Source: Fidelibacterota bacterium
GTDB lineage: Bacteria; Fidelibacterota; Marinisomatia; SCGC-AAA003-L08; GCA-002704045
Direction: 5' to 3'
Assembly: GCA_002704045.1 (NCBI GenBank)
Contig: PAFF01000079.1
Location: 6,785-42,627, forward strand
DNA length: 35,843 bases
Below, in pieces: positions 1 to 9,918 of the stretch. The position numbers were made by a program, and so were the translations under genes. The notes below the pieces were generated by a model that saw only the letters and a list, made by a program, of their open reading frames with translations, did not search any database and was not told where the DNA came from. Every line of letters starts with the position of its first letter. Position 1 is the first letter of the stretch.

Positions 1-267
1 GATTTCAAAAAAAAAATAATTTTTATTATTTAAAACAATTGGTTGCTTTAGTAATTTTTCATAATGGTCATTCAATTCTAGTATATCAAATATATATTTA
101 TTCTTATAACTAGAATTTTCAACAGAAAAAAATTTATTTTTTATGATATGTTCCTTTTTATAATTTATATTATAATCAGAATCAGGTTTAATGTCAATAT
201 AGAAAAAATGTTCGACACAGCCGTTTAAAATAAAAATAAAAATAAAATAATGTAATTTTTTTTTCAT
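1..267 (-). CDS. Lipoprotein, N-terminal part (runs off the window)
   Basis: The frame is open from an ATG at 267 down to base 1, giving 89 codons without a stop. The first residues are MKKKLHYFIFIFILNGC: a basic start, a hydrophobic stretch and a lipobox (LNGC, Cys17), so a signal-peptidase-II lipoprotein is likely. The remainder is Lys/Asn/Phe-rich and I recognise no family. It points away from tRNA-Glu, and 102 bp of very A/T-rich DNA lie between them. The 3' end is outside the window, so total length and function are unknown. Confidence 0.6.
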   Translation of the reverse strand, partial: MKKKLHYFIFIFILNGCVEHFFYIDIKPDSDYNINYKKEHIIKNKFFSVENSSYKNKYIFDILELNDHYEKLLKQPIVLNNKNYFFFEI

Positions 268-369
268 TAAATGTTTATAAATTTAATTAAGTAAAATTTA
301 ATAAATAATTAATATTGTTTAGAAAATTTCTTTTTAAATAAATTTTAATATTAAAATGTTTTATCATTT

Positions 370-441
370 GGCCCGTTCGTCTAGTGGTTAGGACTCAGGG
401 TTTTCATCTCTGCAACAGGGGTTCGATTCCCCTACGGGCTA
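370..441 (+). tRNA. tRNA-Glu (anticodon TTC)
   Basis: A full cloverleaf can be drawn. The acceptor arm GGCCCGT pairs with ACGGGCT with one G-T wobble at the end. The D arm closes with GTC/GAC, the anticodon stem CAGGG/CTCTG encloses loop TTTTCAT with anticodon TTC, and the T arm AGGGG/CCCCT encloses TTCGATT. The discriminator is A441; CCA is not encoded. A terminator hairpin follows immediately. Confidence 0.93.
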
Positions 442-442
442 C

Positions 443-474
443 AAAAATGCTCAGATTTATCTGAGCATTTTTTT
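443..474 (+). terminator. Rho-independent terminator after tRNA-Glu
   Basis: The arms AAATGCTCAGA and TCTGAGCATTT form a long hairpin with a short loop, followed by a T run. It lies one base beyond the tRNA and so ends that transcript. The hydrolase start at 491 is only 17 bp downstream. Confidence 0.85.
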
Positions 475-490
475 AATCAATAAATATCTT

Positions 491-1546
491 ATGAACTCTT
501 TTTTTTTATCAATAAAATTAGTTTTTTCTCTGTTATCCTATAAAAAAGATAATAAATACAAAATAAAAATATTAGATAGATACTATTTGGATCGCCATAA
601 AAATAAAGTTGTTTATAAAACTTTTATTCCTTCTAAACCTCGCAAGCTAAACTTTATAATTTATCCAGGAGCATCCCCAACTGCAGAGTCTCATCCAGGA
701 CTAATAATGCTGGGGACTATTTTATCAAAAATAGGTTATAACGTATACATTCCAAGAATACCATTACTAAAAAAATTAATTATAAACGAAGAAGTTATAA
801 AAGATTTCTCATTTTTTTATAATTGGATAATAAATGAAAAGCATATCAAATCAAGTAATATAGGTTTAATTGGTATTAGTTTTGGTGGAGTTATGACATT
901 AAAGATATTTGAGAACAAAAGTTTTGTGTCTCATCAACCAAAATCAATTTTTACGTATGGAACATACAATAATTTTAAATCAGCACTTGATTTTCTATCA
1001 TCAGGTTTGATTAAAATTGATAGAAAAGAAATAAAAATTTCGCCCCATCCTTGGGGACTGGTTGTAATGTTTTACAATTATTTCCATTCAATAAATACTA
1101 ATTTAAATGTAAAAAAAATTAATAAAGTCCTAGAATATCAAATTCAAGATAATACCAAACAAGTTAAAATATTTTTAGATAAATTATCTGATAATGAGAA
1201 AAAAGTTACTAATAAAATTTTAAATTGTAATATTGATAACGAAATATTGGGCTACATTAGTTTAATGATTAATATTAATAGAAAATCGTTAAATAAACTT
1301 TCATCAAGTAATGATAAATACAATGTAAATTCTAAGGTTTTTATATTTCACGGTGCGAACGATAATATGATACCTTATACTGAATCATTAGATTTGTCAA
1401 AAAATATTAAAGATGTTGAAGTATTTATTTCATACCTTTATGAACATAAGGAAATTGCGAACAATAACAACCCATTATTTAAATTTTTGGAAATTATTAA
1501 AATGATTAAATTTGTGTACTCATATATAAGTTATAATGAAAATTAA
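491..1546 (+). CDS. Alpha/beta-hydrolase fold protein
   Basis: This 351-residue protein has the layout of an alpha/beta hydrolase. A strand ending in IIYPGASP (about residues 56-63) is in the oxyanion-hole position. The nucleophile elbow GISFGG is at 128-133 with Ser130. HGANDNMIP at 287-295 supplies a candidate acid (Asp291), and His319 in YEHKE is a candidate catalytic His. The substrate cannot be told; esterase- or dienelactone-hydrolase-like roles are possible. There is no convincing signal peptide, although the first 16 residues are hydrophobic. The ATG has no clear Shine-Dalgarno. The gene overlaps the next one by 11 bp, so the two are probably co-transcribed and translationally coupled. 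Confidence 0.75.
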   Translation: MNSFFLSIKLVFSLLSYKKDNKYKIKILDRYYLDRHKNKVVYKTFIPSKPRKLNFIIYPGASPTAESHPGLIMLGTILSKIGYNVYIPRIPLLKKLIINEEVIKDFSFFYNWIINEKHIKSSNIGLIGISFGGVMTLKIFENKSFVSHQPKSIFTYGTYNNFKSALDFLSSGLIKIDRKEIKISPHPWGLVVMFYNYFHSINTNLNVKKINKVLEYQIQDNTKQVKIFLDKLSDNEKKVTNKILNCNIDNEILGYISLMININRKSLNKLSSSNDKYNVNSKVFIFHGANDNMIPYTESLDLSKNIKDVEVFISYLYEHKEIANNNNPLFKFLEIIKMIKFVYSYISYNEN

Positions 1547-2183
1547 ATCTTTTTTAGGTGGATATGATAAAAATTTTTGTTATTTGATTTGGTGCAAAAA
1601 TACAAGATTTGCAGCTATAGTAGACCCTTCAGTTAAGATTGATGCAATAGCAGATTTCATATCTAAAAATAATTTAATTTTAAATAAAATTTTAATAACT
1701 CACACACACAATGATCACATATTTTATTTAAATGATTGGATTAAATTATACCCTAAAATAAGTTTATTTGGTTATGATTTAAAACTAAATCAAAAAGTAA
1801 AAATTTATAATTTATCTCACAATGATATTGTAAGTATTGGCCAAGAATTAATAACGACTTTGTATACACCAGGTCATTATGATGATAGTATATGCTTTTG
1901 GAATCAAAAAAATAATGCTATTTTTGCAGGAGATACAATATTTGTTGGTAGAACTGGTAGGACAGTTAGTTGCCGAAGTAATATTGATGATTTATATCAT
2001 AGTGTTTATAAAATCATTTTGAAGCTTCCAAAACAAACCATGATTTATCCTGGACATCATTATGGTCACAAACAAAATATTACTATTGAAGAAAACATAA
2101 AAAATTCTGATTTTTTCAATTGTAGCTCAAAGTTAGAATTTGTTGATGTAATGAAAAAATTTGAAGAAAATAGGAAGTACTAA
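1536..2183 (+). CDS. Metallo-beta-lactamase-fold hydrolase, glyoxalase II-like
   Basis: The 215-residue protein carries the full metal set of the fold: THTHNDH at 55-61 (His56, His58, Asp60, His61), PGHYDDS with His114, FAGDTIF with Asp133 and YPGHHYG with His174. FAGDTIFVGRTGR is typical of the hydroxyacylglutathione hydrolase/GloB-like subgroup, which hydrolyses thioesters in the cytoplasm. The domain is compact and lacks the long glutathione-binding C-terminal region of classical glyoxalase II, so the true thioester or persulfide substrate is uncertain. The start lies inside the upstream hydrolase gene. Its 3' end overlaps the convergent copper ATPase gene by 4 bp. Confidence 0.85.
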   Translation: MKIKSFLGGYDKNFCYLIWCKNTRFAAIVDPSVKIDAIADFISKNNLILNKILITHTHNDHIFYLNDWIKLYPKISLFGYDLKLNQKVKIYNLSHNDIVSIGQELITTLYTPGHYDDSICFWNQKNNAIFAGDTIFVGRTGRTVSCRSNIDDLYHSVYKIILKLPKQTMIYPGHHYGHKQNITIEENIKNSDFFNCSSKLEFVDVMKKFEENRKY

Positions 2184-4363
2184 TTATTTTTAAGTAGTAG
2201 GGTGTTACATACTATACTAAGCGATGATAGAGTCATTGTAATTCCAGCAACCATAGGATTTAATAAAAATCCATTATATAAAAATAAAATACCCATAGCA
2301 ACAGGAATACTGACTATATTGTATATGAAAGCCCAGAAAAGATTTTGATTAATTTTTTTGATAATTTTTCTGCTTAGTTTCAAAGCCTCTAAAATACTTG
2401 TTATTTTTTGATTGATTAATACAACATCAGAGGTTTCAATTGCTACGTCTGTACCAGAACCAATTGATATCCCTATATCTGACTGTGCTATTGCAGGAGC
2501 GTCATTAATACCGTCTCCAATCATTGCAACTACTTTACCTTTAGATTGAAGTTTTTTAATTAGATCAGATTTACCTTTTGGTAGAACATTAGATACAACA
2601 TTTTTTATACCTAATAAATTGGCTGTATGTTTTGTTGTTATTTCATTATCGCCGCTTAACATCCATACTTCAAGGCCCGATTTCATTAGTTTATAAACTG
2701 TTTGTTCACTTTCAGGTTTAATTTCATCTTCTAATGCTACGAGTCCTATCCAATTTTTGTCTGAAGAACAGTGCATGATTGATTTTCCCTGTCTTCTTAA
2801 ACTAGTATCTTTTTTGATAGCATTATCAGGAATTTCTATTTTTTTATTAATTATGTACTCAATTTTTCCTATGAAAATATTATTTCCCTCAATTGTGCCT
2901 AAAATACCCTGTCCAGGAATTGTTTCTATATAAGAACACTTTAATCGATTTATTCTTTTATTTTTTGAATAATTCGTTATTGCTTTTGCATATGGATGAT
3001 CAGTGTTATTTTCTACTGAAAACAAAATTTCTAAAAAATCGTCTTCTGTTCTTTTAGTATAAATATCAGAAACATACATGTTGCCTTTAGTCAATGTTCC
3101 TGTTTTATCTAAAACAATAGTATCAATTTTATGCATAATTTGTAAAATTTTAGCTGATTTAAAATGAATTCCTTTTTCTGCAGCTAATCCTGTACCTACT
3201 AGAATTGCTGTAGGAGTAGCAAGACCTAGCGCACAAGGACATGCTATTATTAAAACAGATATTAGGATATTTAGACTAAAACCTAAATCATTGCTGTACC
3301 AGAACCAAAAAATTGAACTAATGGCACCTAGTAAACATACTGTTGGTACAAATATATATGATATTTTATCTACTATATTTTGAATAGGTGCTTTAGTAGC
3401 CTGAGTTTGTTCAACTAATTGAATTATTCTTGAAAAAAGAGTATCTTTACCAAGTGTTTCAGCTTGTACAATTAATCTACCATTACCGTTTATTGATGCA
3501 CTTAGAACTTTATCACCAGTTTTTTTTTCAATTGGATTAGATTCTCCGGTTATAGCAGATTCATCAACAAAAGAATGTCCCTCAATTATAATACCATCAA
3601 CAGGTACTTGTCCTCCTGGTTTGACTAATACCCATGTACCAATATTTATATCTTTTATATTAGTTTCAATCCAATCGCCATTTTTTTCTACAAAGCCAGT
3701 TATAGGCGCTTTTTTTAATAAATTTATGAGTGATTTTTTTGTATTGAATTTTGCTTTGTGTTCTAAGAATCTTCCTATTGTGATAAATAGTATTATAATG
3801 CCTGCACTTTCAAAATAAAGGTGATCAAATCCATTTATTTTCAAATTATAATATAAATTGATTGAAGATATTATAGAATAAAAATAAGCTGCACTAGTAC
3901 CAATAAAAATTAATGAATTCATATCGGGTTTGAGTCTCAAAATAGCATTGAATCCAATTATATGAAATTCTTTCCCTATAATCATAACAATTGTTGTAAA
4001 AATGAATTGAAATATTATAGAAAAATTAGAAACTTTCATTTCATTCATCATTTCATACATAGAAAAAACAAATAGTGGTAAGCCAAAGATTAATGTTAGA
4101 ATTAACTTAAATTTAATTGAATATTCCAATTCAGAGACTGTTGATTTTTTTTGTTCAACATCTATTATGAGTTCAAATCCTGATTTTTTTAAAATAGATT
4201 TAAATAAAATTGGAGAGATAGAATCTTCGTATTCAATTGCAACATTTTCTAGTGCTAAATTAACAGAAACGTAACTCACACCTGATATATCTTTAAGAAT
4301 TGATTCAATCTTTAGTACACAACTACTACAAGACATACCCTTAATTTTGTATTTTTCTTTCAT
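2180..4363 (-). CDS. copA: Copper-translocating P-type (P1B) ATPase
   Basis: The 727-residue protein exports Cu(I) across the inner membrane at the cost of ATP. It has one N-terminal heavy-metal domain with GMSCSSC (Cys12, Cys15), the actuator motif TGES (272-275), the membrane metal site CPC (375-377), the phosphorylated Asp419 in DKTGTLT, the HP motif (456-457) and the hinge GDGINDAP (617-624). YN (681-682) and MTLSS (710-714) in the last two membrane helices are the Cu(I)-specific P1B-1 signature. Length is normal for a one-metal-domain CopA. It sits 123 bp downstream of the protease pair on the same strand and may have its own promoter there. No CopZ or CueR homologue is adjacent. Confidence 0.95.
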   Translation of the reverse strand: MKEKYKIKGMSCSSCVLKIESILKDISGVSYVSVNLALENVAIEYEDSISPILFKSILKKSGFELIIDVEQKKSTVSELEYSIKFKLILTLIFGLPLFVFSMYEMMNEMKVSNFSIIFQFIFTTIVMIIGKEFHIIGFNAILRLKPDMNSLIFIGTSAAYFYSIISSINLYYNLKINGFDHLYFESAGIIILFITIGRFLEHKAKFNTKKSLINLLKKAPITGFVEKNGDWIETNIKDINIGTWVLVKPGGQVPVDGIIIEGHSFVDESAITGESNPIEKKTGDKVLSASINGNGRLIVQAETLGKDTLFSRIIQLVEQTQATKAPIQNIVDKISYIFVPTVCLLGAISSIFWFWYSNDLGFSLNILISVLIIACPCALGLATPTAILVGTGLAAEKGIHFKSAKILQIMHKIDTIVLDKTGTLTKGNMYVSDIYTKRTEDDFLEILFSVENNTDHPYAKAITNYSKNKRINRLKCSYIETIPGQGILGTIEGNNIFIGKIEYIINKKIEIPDNAIKKDTSLRRQGKSIMHCSSDKNWIGLVALEDEIKPESEQTVYKLMKSGLEVWMLSGDNEITTKHTANLLGIKNVVSNVLPKGKSDLIKKLQSKGKVVAMIGDGINDAPAIAQSDIGISIGSGTDVAIETSDVVLINQKITSILEALKLSRKIIKKINQNLFWAFIYNIVSIPVAMGILFLYNGFLLNPMVAGITMTLSSLSIVCNTLLLKNN

Positions 4364-4486
4364 TAATTAAATTTAAAATAATTAATTGTTATTTAACTAA
4401 CATATTGGCATATACATTTAAAGTAAAACTAATTAAAGTTTAAATAGTATTATTTATAATAAGATTTGAGTACTAATTAATATCAA

Positions 4487-7400
4487 TCATTCTAATATTA
4501 AATTAATTATAATGAGAATGTCTAAAATATCAATCAAATTATTTGAATCCATATCAGATATGTTAATTTGAGTACCTGAAAGTAAAATTTGATCAAGAAT
4601 TATATTTACAATCATTACAATATCTGAAATATCTAATGATAAATCACAATTAATATCACCGGAGATTTGTTCTAAGCAAAGTTCAGTTTCTAAAATTTTA
4701 TATATTCCATTTCTTAAGGAATTTGATCTGTAAATATTCCAAGGTAAAATTTGTCCATTTACTTTGATATCAATTATTGATAATCCCTTTGAATCGCCTG
4801 TTATAATTTCTAAATCTTGATCATTATCAATATCATAAATAATAGGTGTATTTTCAATTATTCTGTTCAAATTCATTGGAAAATCATTATATGGATTGCC
4901 ATTTAATTGAAAAACATTTATATCTCCATTTTTTGATGAGAAAATAATTTCAGGTATATTATCAAAATTCAAATCCGCAAAACTACAAGATGATTTAATA
5001 TCTGAATTAATTTCTATTGGCCATCCTGGAATATTATAACCATTAATATCAATTCCATGGACTAAATTATTTTCAGATGTAAAAAAAATATAAGCATTAT
5101 TATTATATTCCAAAATAGATGGACTAGATCTGATAGGATAATCTAAGTTTCTAGTAAATTCAATATCTCCATTTTCATTTATACAATAAAAATCACCATT
5201 ATCATTACCAAAAAATATCAAATATTTTTGATTATTATCAAATGATGCAACGGATGGTGCTGAACGAATGTTATAGCCAGTATTAATTGTGAAATTATCG
5301 TTTAAACTACCATCGTTATTGATTAAATATAGATTTCCACTATCAGTGGAAATTAAAATCTCATCAATGTTATCATTATTTATATCCAAAACAGCTGCAC
5401 CAACCCATATTTTTTCATTAATTTCTAATGGGAAACCATCAACAAGTGTCCCATCGTGATTTATTACAAAAACTTTTCCCAAATTTGACATTGAACCAAT
5501 AACTATTTCTAAGTTTTCATCAGAGTCAAAATTGCCTATGACCGGTGTTGCTGTTAAGAACTGATTTGAATTAAAAGATGCTTCTTGATATCCATCTTTG
5601 TCGATTATATAAATATGCTTACTTTTTGAAGATATAATAAATTCAATTTCTTGATCATTATCAATATCAGCTGCACTAGGTGAGCCCCAAATATCATTTC
5701 CTGTATAAAAAGGTGTTTCCCAAATGTAATTCCCTTCAATATCAATTAAATAAACATATCCATCATTATCACAAAATAAAATACTCGAATTTTCTAAACC
5801 TAAACCAGGCTCTATAAAGAGTGGAGACGAGATAACTTCTTTATTAATATCAATTGGGAAACCATACTGTAATAAATTTATATTAATGTTTATATTAATC
5901 GTTTGTTCAAATGAACTATTTTCTAAATCCCCAAAAATATATAAATCAAAAGAATGAATACCAATTGGTGTATCTGGAGCAACATAAATATTGATAAGAT
6001 TATTAGATTCAACTGATGCAAATTCATATAAAGTTGGATAAGTTATTTCATCGTTGTTCACTGTTATATAGTCATTATTATTTTGTGGTATTGCTATCAA
6101 ATTTGATACAGTTTGGTTTGATGGGTTAAATAGCTCTGTTAAAATTGAGCCCGATTCTCCTGGATTTAAAATTTGATCGTTATCTCCATCAGTTTCTTGA
6201 ACATTGAGGCTATTAATAGTTAGAGTTGGAATATTTCTAAATGTTGCAGAAATAATGTTTTCATTTTGTTCAATATTAACGACACTTACTCCAGAAGGAT
6301 TTCCATTGTTAAAAGTTGAATTAGGTTGGGTATCAAAAGCAAAATTGGTATTATTGAAAGATCCTGGGAATGGATCACCAGGATCACCACTATTAACATT
6401 ATTATTTAGATTATAGAATCCATCTGACTGTTCCAAGTCAACTAATCTGTTCCAATCATTTTGATTATTATTCTGAGATTCATCAACATGCCATATAAGT
6501 AACCCGTGATATGGTAAATTTTGATCATAAAGGATTTTTTGTCTATTTTCAAATAAATAGTATTCACTTGTGTTATTTATTCCATCCATTCTGAGAACTA
6601 TTGGATTTTCTTGAACATTTTCAATATCATATTCAATTATAGGCTCATCTATTGTAATTGGAGTAATCCATCCAAGTTGGTATTTTATCCAAGCAGACAT
6701 ATGGACTGGATACCAGGGAGATCCTCCATTGCCTCCCCAAGATCCACCTGACATTAGACACCAGTTACCAACTCCAGGAGAAGAATAATCAGTATCATAT
6801 AAATCAGGTACTCCTAAAGCATGACCGAATTCATGAGCAAAAACACCAATGTGTACCATCCCGCCAGTACCCATTGTTGTTCTTTCAGGTTGAATTACAT
6901 AATTATTAATAATAACTCCATTACATTCAGTCGCATAATTACCTAATTGCCAAGAATGTGACCATATGTACGAGCTGTTACCTTCTTCAGCGCCGGCACC
7001 AGCATGTACTATATTTAATGCATCTACATATCCATTATTATCATTATCATAAATTGACCAATCAACTCCATTGATGCAGGCTTCATTTACAGCATCACGA
7101 ATCATAGTTCTCACCATATTGTATCCATCAGGTGCACCATCACCATAAACTGTATAACTTTCATTTGCCATATACCATCCCATAACATCTGTAATCGGAC
7201 TAAATTGACCATAGGATACTTCTTGAAAATAATCATAAAAACTACCTGTTTCTCCTTGGGATGATTCATAATTTTCCATATTCATCATATTATTAAATTG
7301 ATTTACTGAATTTATTGAGTTCAGATCTGGAAATTCTATTAATAGCATTGGAATTTTAAATGGCTCTCTAGATAAAGAATTAATTTCTGGTATATTATCT

Positions 7401-7723
7401 AATGGCTTTATTTTTTTTCTATTGGGTTTTATGTATTTTTCTATTTTAGTTAATTGATCGTTTAATTTTTGGTCTACTAAAATATTTGTTAATTCATATG
7501 AGTTATTTTTGAAAGATTTTACATATACCCATTCATTTTTAATATTTTTGGATATAGTATATCCAGTTTTAGTCTCATACCAATTTTGCCATTCATCTCC
7601 TTTTACGTAAGCTGCAAATTTTTCACCATTTGGTTGGGTTAAGGTTATTAGACCTGTGTAAGCAGGAACTGCAAACATATAAGTTGTAAAAATTAATATG
7701 ATTGTTGAACTAATTTTTATCAT
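4487..7723 (-). CDS. Secreted M6-like metalloprotease with beta-propeller and C-terminal dockerin
   Basis: The 1078-residue protein starts with a signal peptide (about 1-19). The protease domain (about 125-500) contains the zinc site HEFGHALGVPDLYD: His297, Glu298, His301 and probable third ligand Asp307, with a Met-turn candidate at Met324 (NWCLMSGG). This is the immune-inhibitor-A/M6 pattern. A beta-sandwich (about 505-625) and repeated 'D-I-D-N-D' blades of a VCBS/PQQ-like propeller (about 630-1010) follow. Residues 1022-1078 form a dockerin with two Ca loops, DINCDLSLDISD and DMDSNNLIDILD. There is no T9SS-type C-terminal domain. Its ATG overlaps the stop of the subtilisin gene (ATGA at 7720-7723), so the two proteases are translationally coupled. 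Confidence 0.88.
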   Translation of the reverse strand: MIKISSTIILIFTTYMFAVPAYTGLITLTQPNGEKFAAYVKGDEWQNWYETKTGYTISKNIKNEWVYVKSFKNNSYELTNILVDQKLNDQLTKIEKYIKPNRKKIKPLDNIPEINSLSREPFKIPMLLIEFPDLNSINSVNQFNNMMNMENYESSQGETGSFYDYFQEVSYGQFSPITDVMGWYMANESYTVYGDGAPDGYNMVRTMIRDAVNEACINGVDWSIYDNDNNGYVDALNIVHAGAGAEEGNSSYIWSHSWQLGNYATECNGVIINNYVIQPERTTMGTGGMVHIGVFAHEFGHALGVPDLYDTDYSSPGVGNWCLMSGGSWGGNGGSPWYPVHMSAWIKYQLGWITPITIDEPIIEYDIENVQENPIVLRMDGINNTSEYYLFENRQKILYDQNLPYHGLLIWHVDESQNNNQNDWNRLVDLEQSDGFYNLNNNVNSGDPGDPFPGSFNNTNFAFDTQPNSTFNNGNPSGVSVVNIEQNENIISATFRNIPTLTINSLNVQETDGDNDQILNPGESGSILTELFNPSNQTVSNLIAIPQNNNDYITVNNDEITYPTLYEFASVESNNLINIYVAPDTPIGIHSFDLYIFGDLENSSFEQTININININLLQYGFPIDINKEVISSPLFIEPGLGLENSSILFCDNDGYVYLIDIEGNYIWETPFYTGNDIWGSPSAADIDNDQEIEFIISSKSKHIYIIDKDGYQEASFNSNQFLTATPVIGNFDSDENLEIVIGSMSNLGKVFVINHDGTLVDGFPLEINEKIWVGAAVLDINNDNIDEILISTDSGNLYLINNDGSLNDNFTINTGYNIRSAPSVASFDNNQKYLIFFGNDNGDFYCINENGDIEFTRNLDYPIRSSPSILEYNNNAYIFFTSENNLVHGIDINGYNIPGWPIEINSDIKSSCSFADLNFDNIPEIIFSSKNGDINVFQLNGNPYNDFPMNLNRIIENTPIIYDIDNDQDLEIITGDSKGLSIIDIKVNGQILPWNIYRSNSLRNGIYKILETELCLEQISGDINCDLSLDISDIVMIVNIILDQILLSGTQINISDMDSNNLIDILDILIIINLILE

Positions 7724-9726
7724 TCAATTATTAAATTCAGTAAAACAACGATATCTAATATATCGAAAGTATTATCATCATTTAAATCGGCATTAATATC
7801 TGAATCAGTTGGATCAGTATTATCTAGAATTAGATTAATAACAATCACCACATCAAGTATGTTAACATTATTATCATTGTTTAAATCACCAAAAATAGAA
7901 TCATAAAAAACTGGAAAAGAAAGTGATATATCATTTTTATAAAAAAGGTTATCATTTTCGTTGGATTGAATATTAAAATTTAACATTAATGAATCTTGTT
8001 CAAAATGTGAATCTAGATTTAGGATAAAAGGTAGAGATTCATTTATGGCTGCTTCATCTGAATCAATATTAGGGAAATTTGATATACCATTTATAATATT
8101 TACATTGTTAGATATTGAGTTCATGTTTACAGAAATATTATTTGCATTTCCCCAACCAGCTTCATTGTAAATAACTAAAAATAAATGTAATTCATCACCA
8201 GGACTGATAGTGCCGTCATTATTATTAATAATTTCTAGATCATATCCCATTAATTCGAGTTTAGGGTATAATTCAGTTACAAGAGCTTGTAAAACATCCA
8301 CTCTCCCTGAACCAAGAGTACCTTCTAGATATGTTTCAGAATTGATACTATATATAATTGGATTAGCTGTTTCAATGATCATTGTTGCTAACTGTTCTGA
8401 ACTCCATTCTGATCTGAAAGCTTGTAACAAACCTATACAGCTAGCAACTATGGGAGTAGCCATTGATGTTCCACTCCAAGTTGAATAATTATTTATAACT
8501 GTTGATCGAATATTTTCTCCAGGCGCTGAAATATCAACTGTTTCATGATAATTAGCCCAATGATTCCAATTATCGTTACTACCTAATGCGGTCACCGATA
8601 TGACATTATCATAACTCGATGGATAATGAGTTCCATACAATTCACCGCCGTCACCATTTCCAGCTGCTGCTAAAACAATTGCTTTATATTGATTATGACA
8701 CACATTAATGACATCCTGTTCATAAGCATTATAACCAATTCCACCCCAGCTATTATTAATGATGGCAAAACTACCTGCACCATGACCTGCCTGAGCAGCA
8801 TATAAAATTCCTAAATAACCTTCCGTAATAAAAATTTGTCCTTGTTGACTTTCTCTAGATACCTTTACACTCATAACATTGCTGTTAAATGCAACAGATG
8901 AAATACCTAAATTATTATCAGTTGAAGAATTTAATAAACCAGCGACGTGTGTTCCATGTGACCATCCACCACCATTACCTGGTCTAGGATCATTATCTTG
9001 ATTACCATTGTAGCCAGAACAGTCCCAACCAATTAGATCGTCAATTAAGGTTGCAGGATCATTATCGTGATTATCGTCATCAATTTGATTTAGATCTCCA
9101 GGGTCTAACACCCATTGTCCATTAATATATTCAATAGTATGACCGTCTCCATCTGCATCCTCTCCTAAATTTTGCCAAATATTACCTACTAAATCTGGAT
9201 GGTCCCAATCTACTCCTGTATCAACTGAAGCTAAAATAATATTTGAGTTACCAGGTAGTTCTCCTTGCTGAATATTCCAAAAATCCCAACCTTGATTTGC
9301 ATTTACCTGATCTAAAAACCATTGACTATTGTATTGGGGATCGTTAGGAGTATAAAATGGTATTCTTGGATACACAAGTTCTGCTGAATGAATAAAAGAA
9401 AATTCTTGAATTTCATTAATTAATTCTTTTACATCTTTACGATTATTTACTAAAACTTTATATATTCGATTTAAGTAAACTGAACCAGAATGATCATTTT
9501 CTTTTGCAATTGGAAGCCATTGTTCAAGACTCGATACATTATTGTATTTTAACCAAGAATCCAATTCTGGAATACCAGTTTTAAAAGTATCATCTTTATT
9601 GATTTTTATTAGATTTACATTAGAATTCAAACAAAATAGAAATTGATCTTTTAAAAATCCTTTCTGATTTGATAAAAGTAGATTAACGAAAATTGTAAAA
9701 TATATTATTTTTAAAAAATGATTCAT
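7720..9726 (-). CDS. Secreted subtilisin-like (S8) serine protease with C-terminal dockerin
   Basis: The 668-residue protein has a signal peptide (about 1-20), a propeptide-like region (20-125) and a subtilase domain (about 130-485). The catalytic triad is Asp169 in DTGVDWDHPDL, His257 in HGTHVAGLL and Ser421 in GTSMATP. Asn325 in NNSWGG is the likely oxyanion residue. A beta-sandwich (about 490-610) precedes a C-terminal dockerin (613-668) with loops DLNNDNNVNILD and DLNDDNTFDILD. It is the first gene of a minus-strand operon with the M6 protease. It lacks a T9SS C-terminal domain, so the dockerin is the only visible tethering device. Expected role: extracellular protein degradation. Confidence 0.92.
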   Translation of the reverse strand: MNHFLKIIYFTIFVNLLLSNQKGFLKDQFLFCLNSNVNLIKINKDDTFKTGIPELDSWLKYNNVSSLEQWLPIAKENDHSGSVYLNRIYKVLVNNRKDVKELINEIQEFSFIHSAELVYPRIPFYTPNDPQYNSQWFLDQVNANQGWDFWNIQQGELPGNSNIILASVDTGVDWDHPDLVGNIWQNLGEDADGDGHTIEYINGQWVLDPGDLNQIDDDNHDNDPATLIDDLIGWDCSGYNGNQDNDPRPGNGGGWSHGTHVAGLLNSSTDNNLGISSVAFNSNVMSVKVSRESQQGQIFITEGYLGILYAAQAGHGAGSFAIINNSWGGIGYNAYEQDVINVCHNQYKAIVLAAAGNGDGGELYGTHYPSSYDNVISVTALGSNDNWNHWANYHETVDISAPGENIRSTVINNYSTWSGTSMATPIVASCIGLLQAFRSEWSSEQLATMIIETANPIIYSINSETYLEGTLGSGRVDVLQALVTELYPKLELMGYDLEIINNNDGTISPGDELHLFLVIYNEAGWGNANNISVNMNSISNNVNIINGISNFPNIDSDEAAINESLPFILNLDSHFEQDSLMLNFNIQSNENDNLFYKNDISLSFPVFYDSIFGDLNNDNNVNILDVVIVINLILDNTDPTDSDINADLNDDNTFDILDIVVLLNLIIE

Positions 9727-9918
9727 TTAATTTGTTTGTTTATAATTATTGATTCATCTAAAAGTTAATATTTATTAGTTGTTCAACTCTATATCAAATT
9801 GTAACAATTACAAAAGATTTTTTTTTTGAATTTAAATGAATAATCTTTTTAAATTATTCAACGTTCGTTTAAGTAAGATTTAATTTTAACATAACATAAA
9901 AAAAGAGAGGTAAATCAA
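9727..9918. promoter_or_regulatory. Divergent intergenic region: protease operon / lipoprotein 1
   Basis: This 192-bp A/T-rich spacer must hold promoters for the minus-strand protease operon and the plus-strand lipoprotein at 9919. I cannot assign -35/-10 boxes with confidence. The one distinctive word is ACGTTCGTTTAAG at 9861-9873, which recurs inverted upstream of the second lipoprotein. A purine-rich GAGAGG at 9905-9910 is the probable ribosome binding site for the TTG start at 9919. Confidence 0.45.
9861..9873 (+). repeat. 13-bp element, copy 1
   Basis: ACGTTCGTTTAAG lies 45 bp upstream of the TTG start of lipoprotein 1. Its exact reverse complement CTTAAACGAACGT is at 10633-10645, 40 bp upstream of lipoprotein 2. 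Two exact 13-mers with CG-containing cores at matching distances suggest a protein-binding site, but no regulator is identified. Confidence 0.45.

Noticed and set aside
8210..8488. 92-codon plus-strand frame inside the subtilisin gene
   Set aside because: It lies antisense to the conserved catalytic Ser region of a clear protease and has no ribosome binding site.
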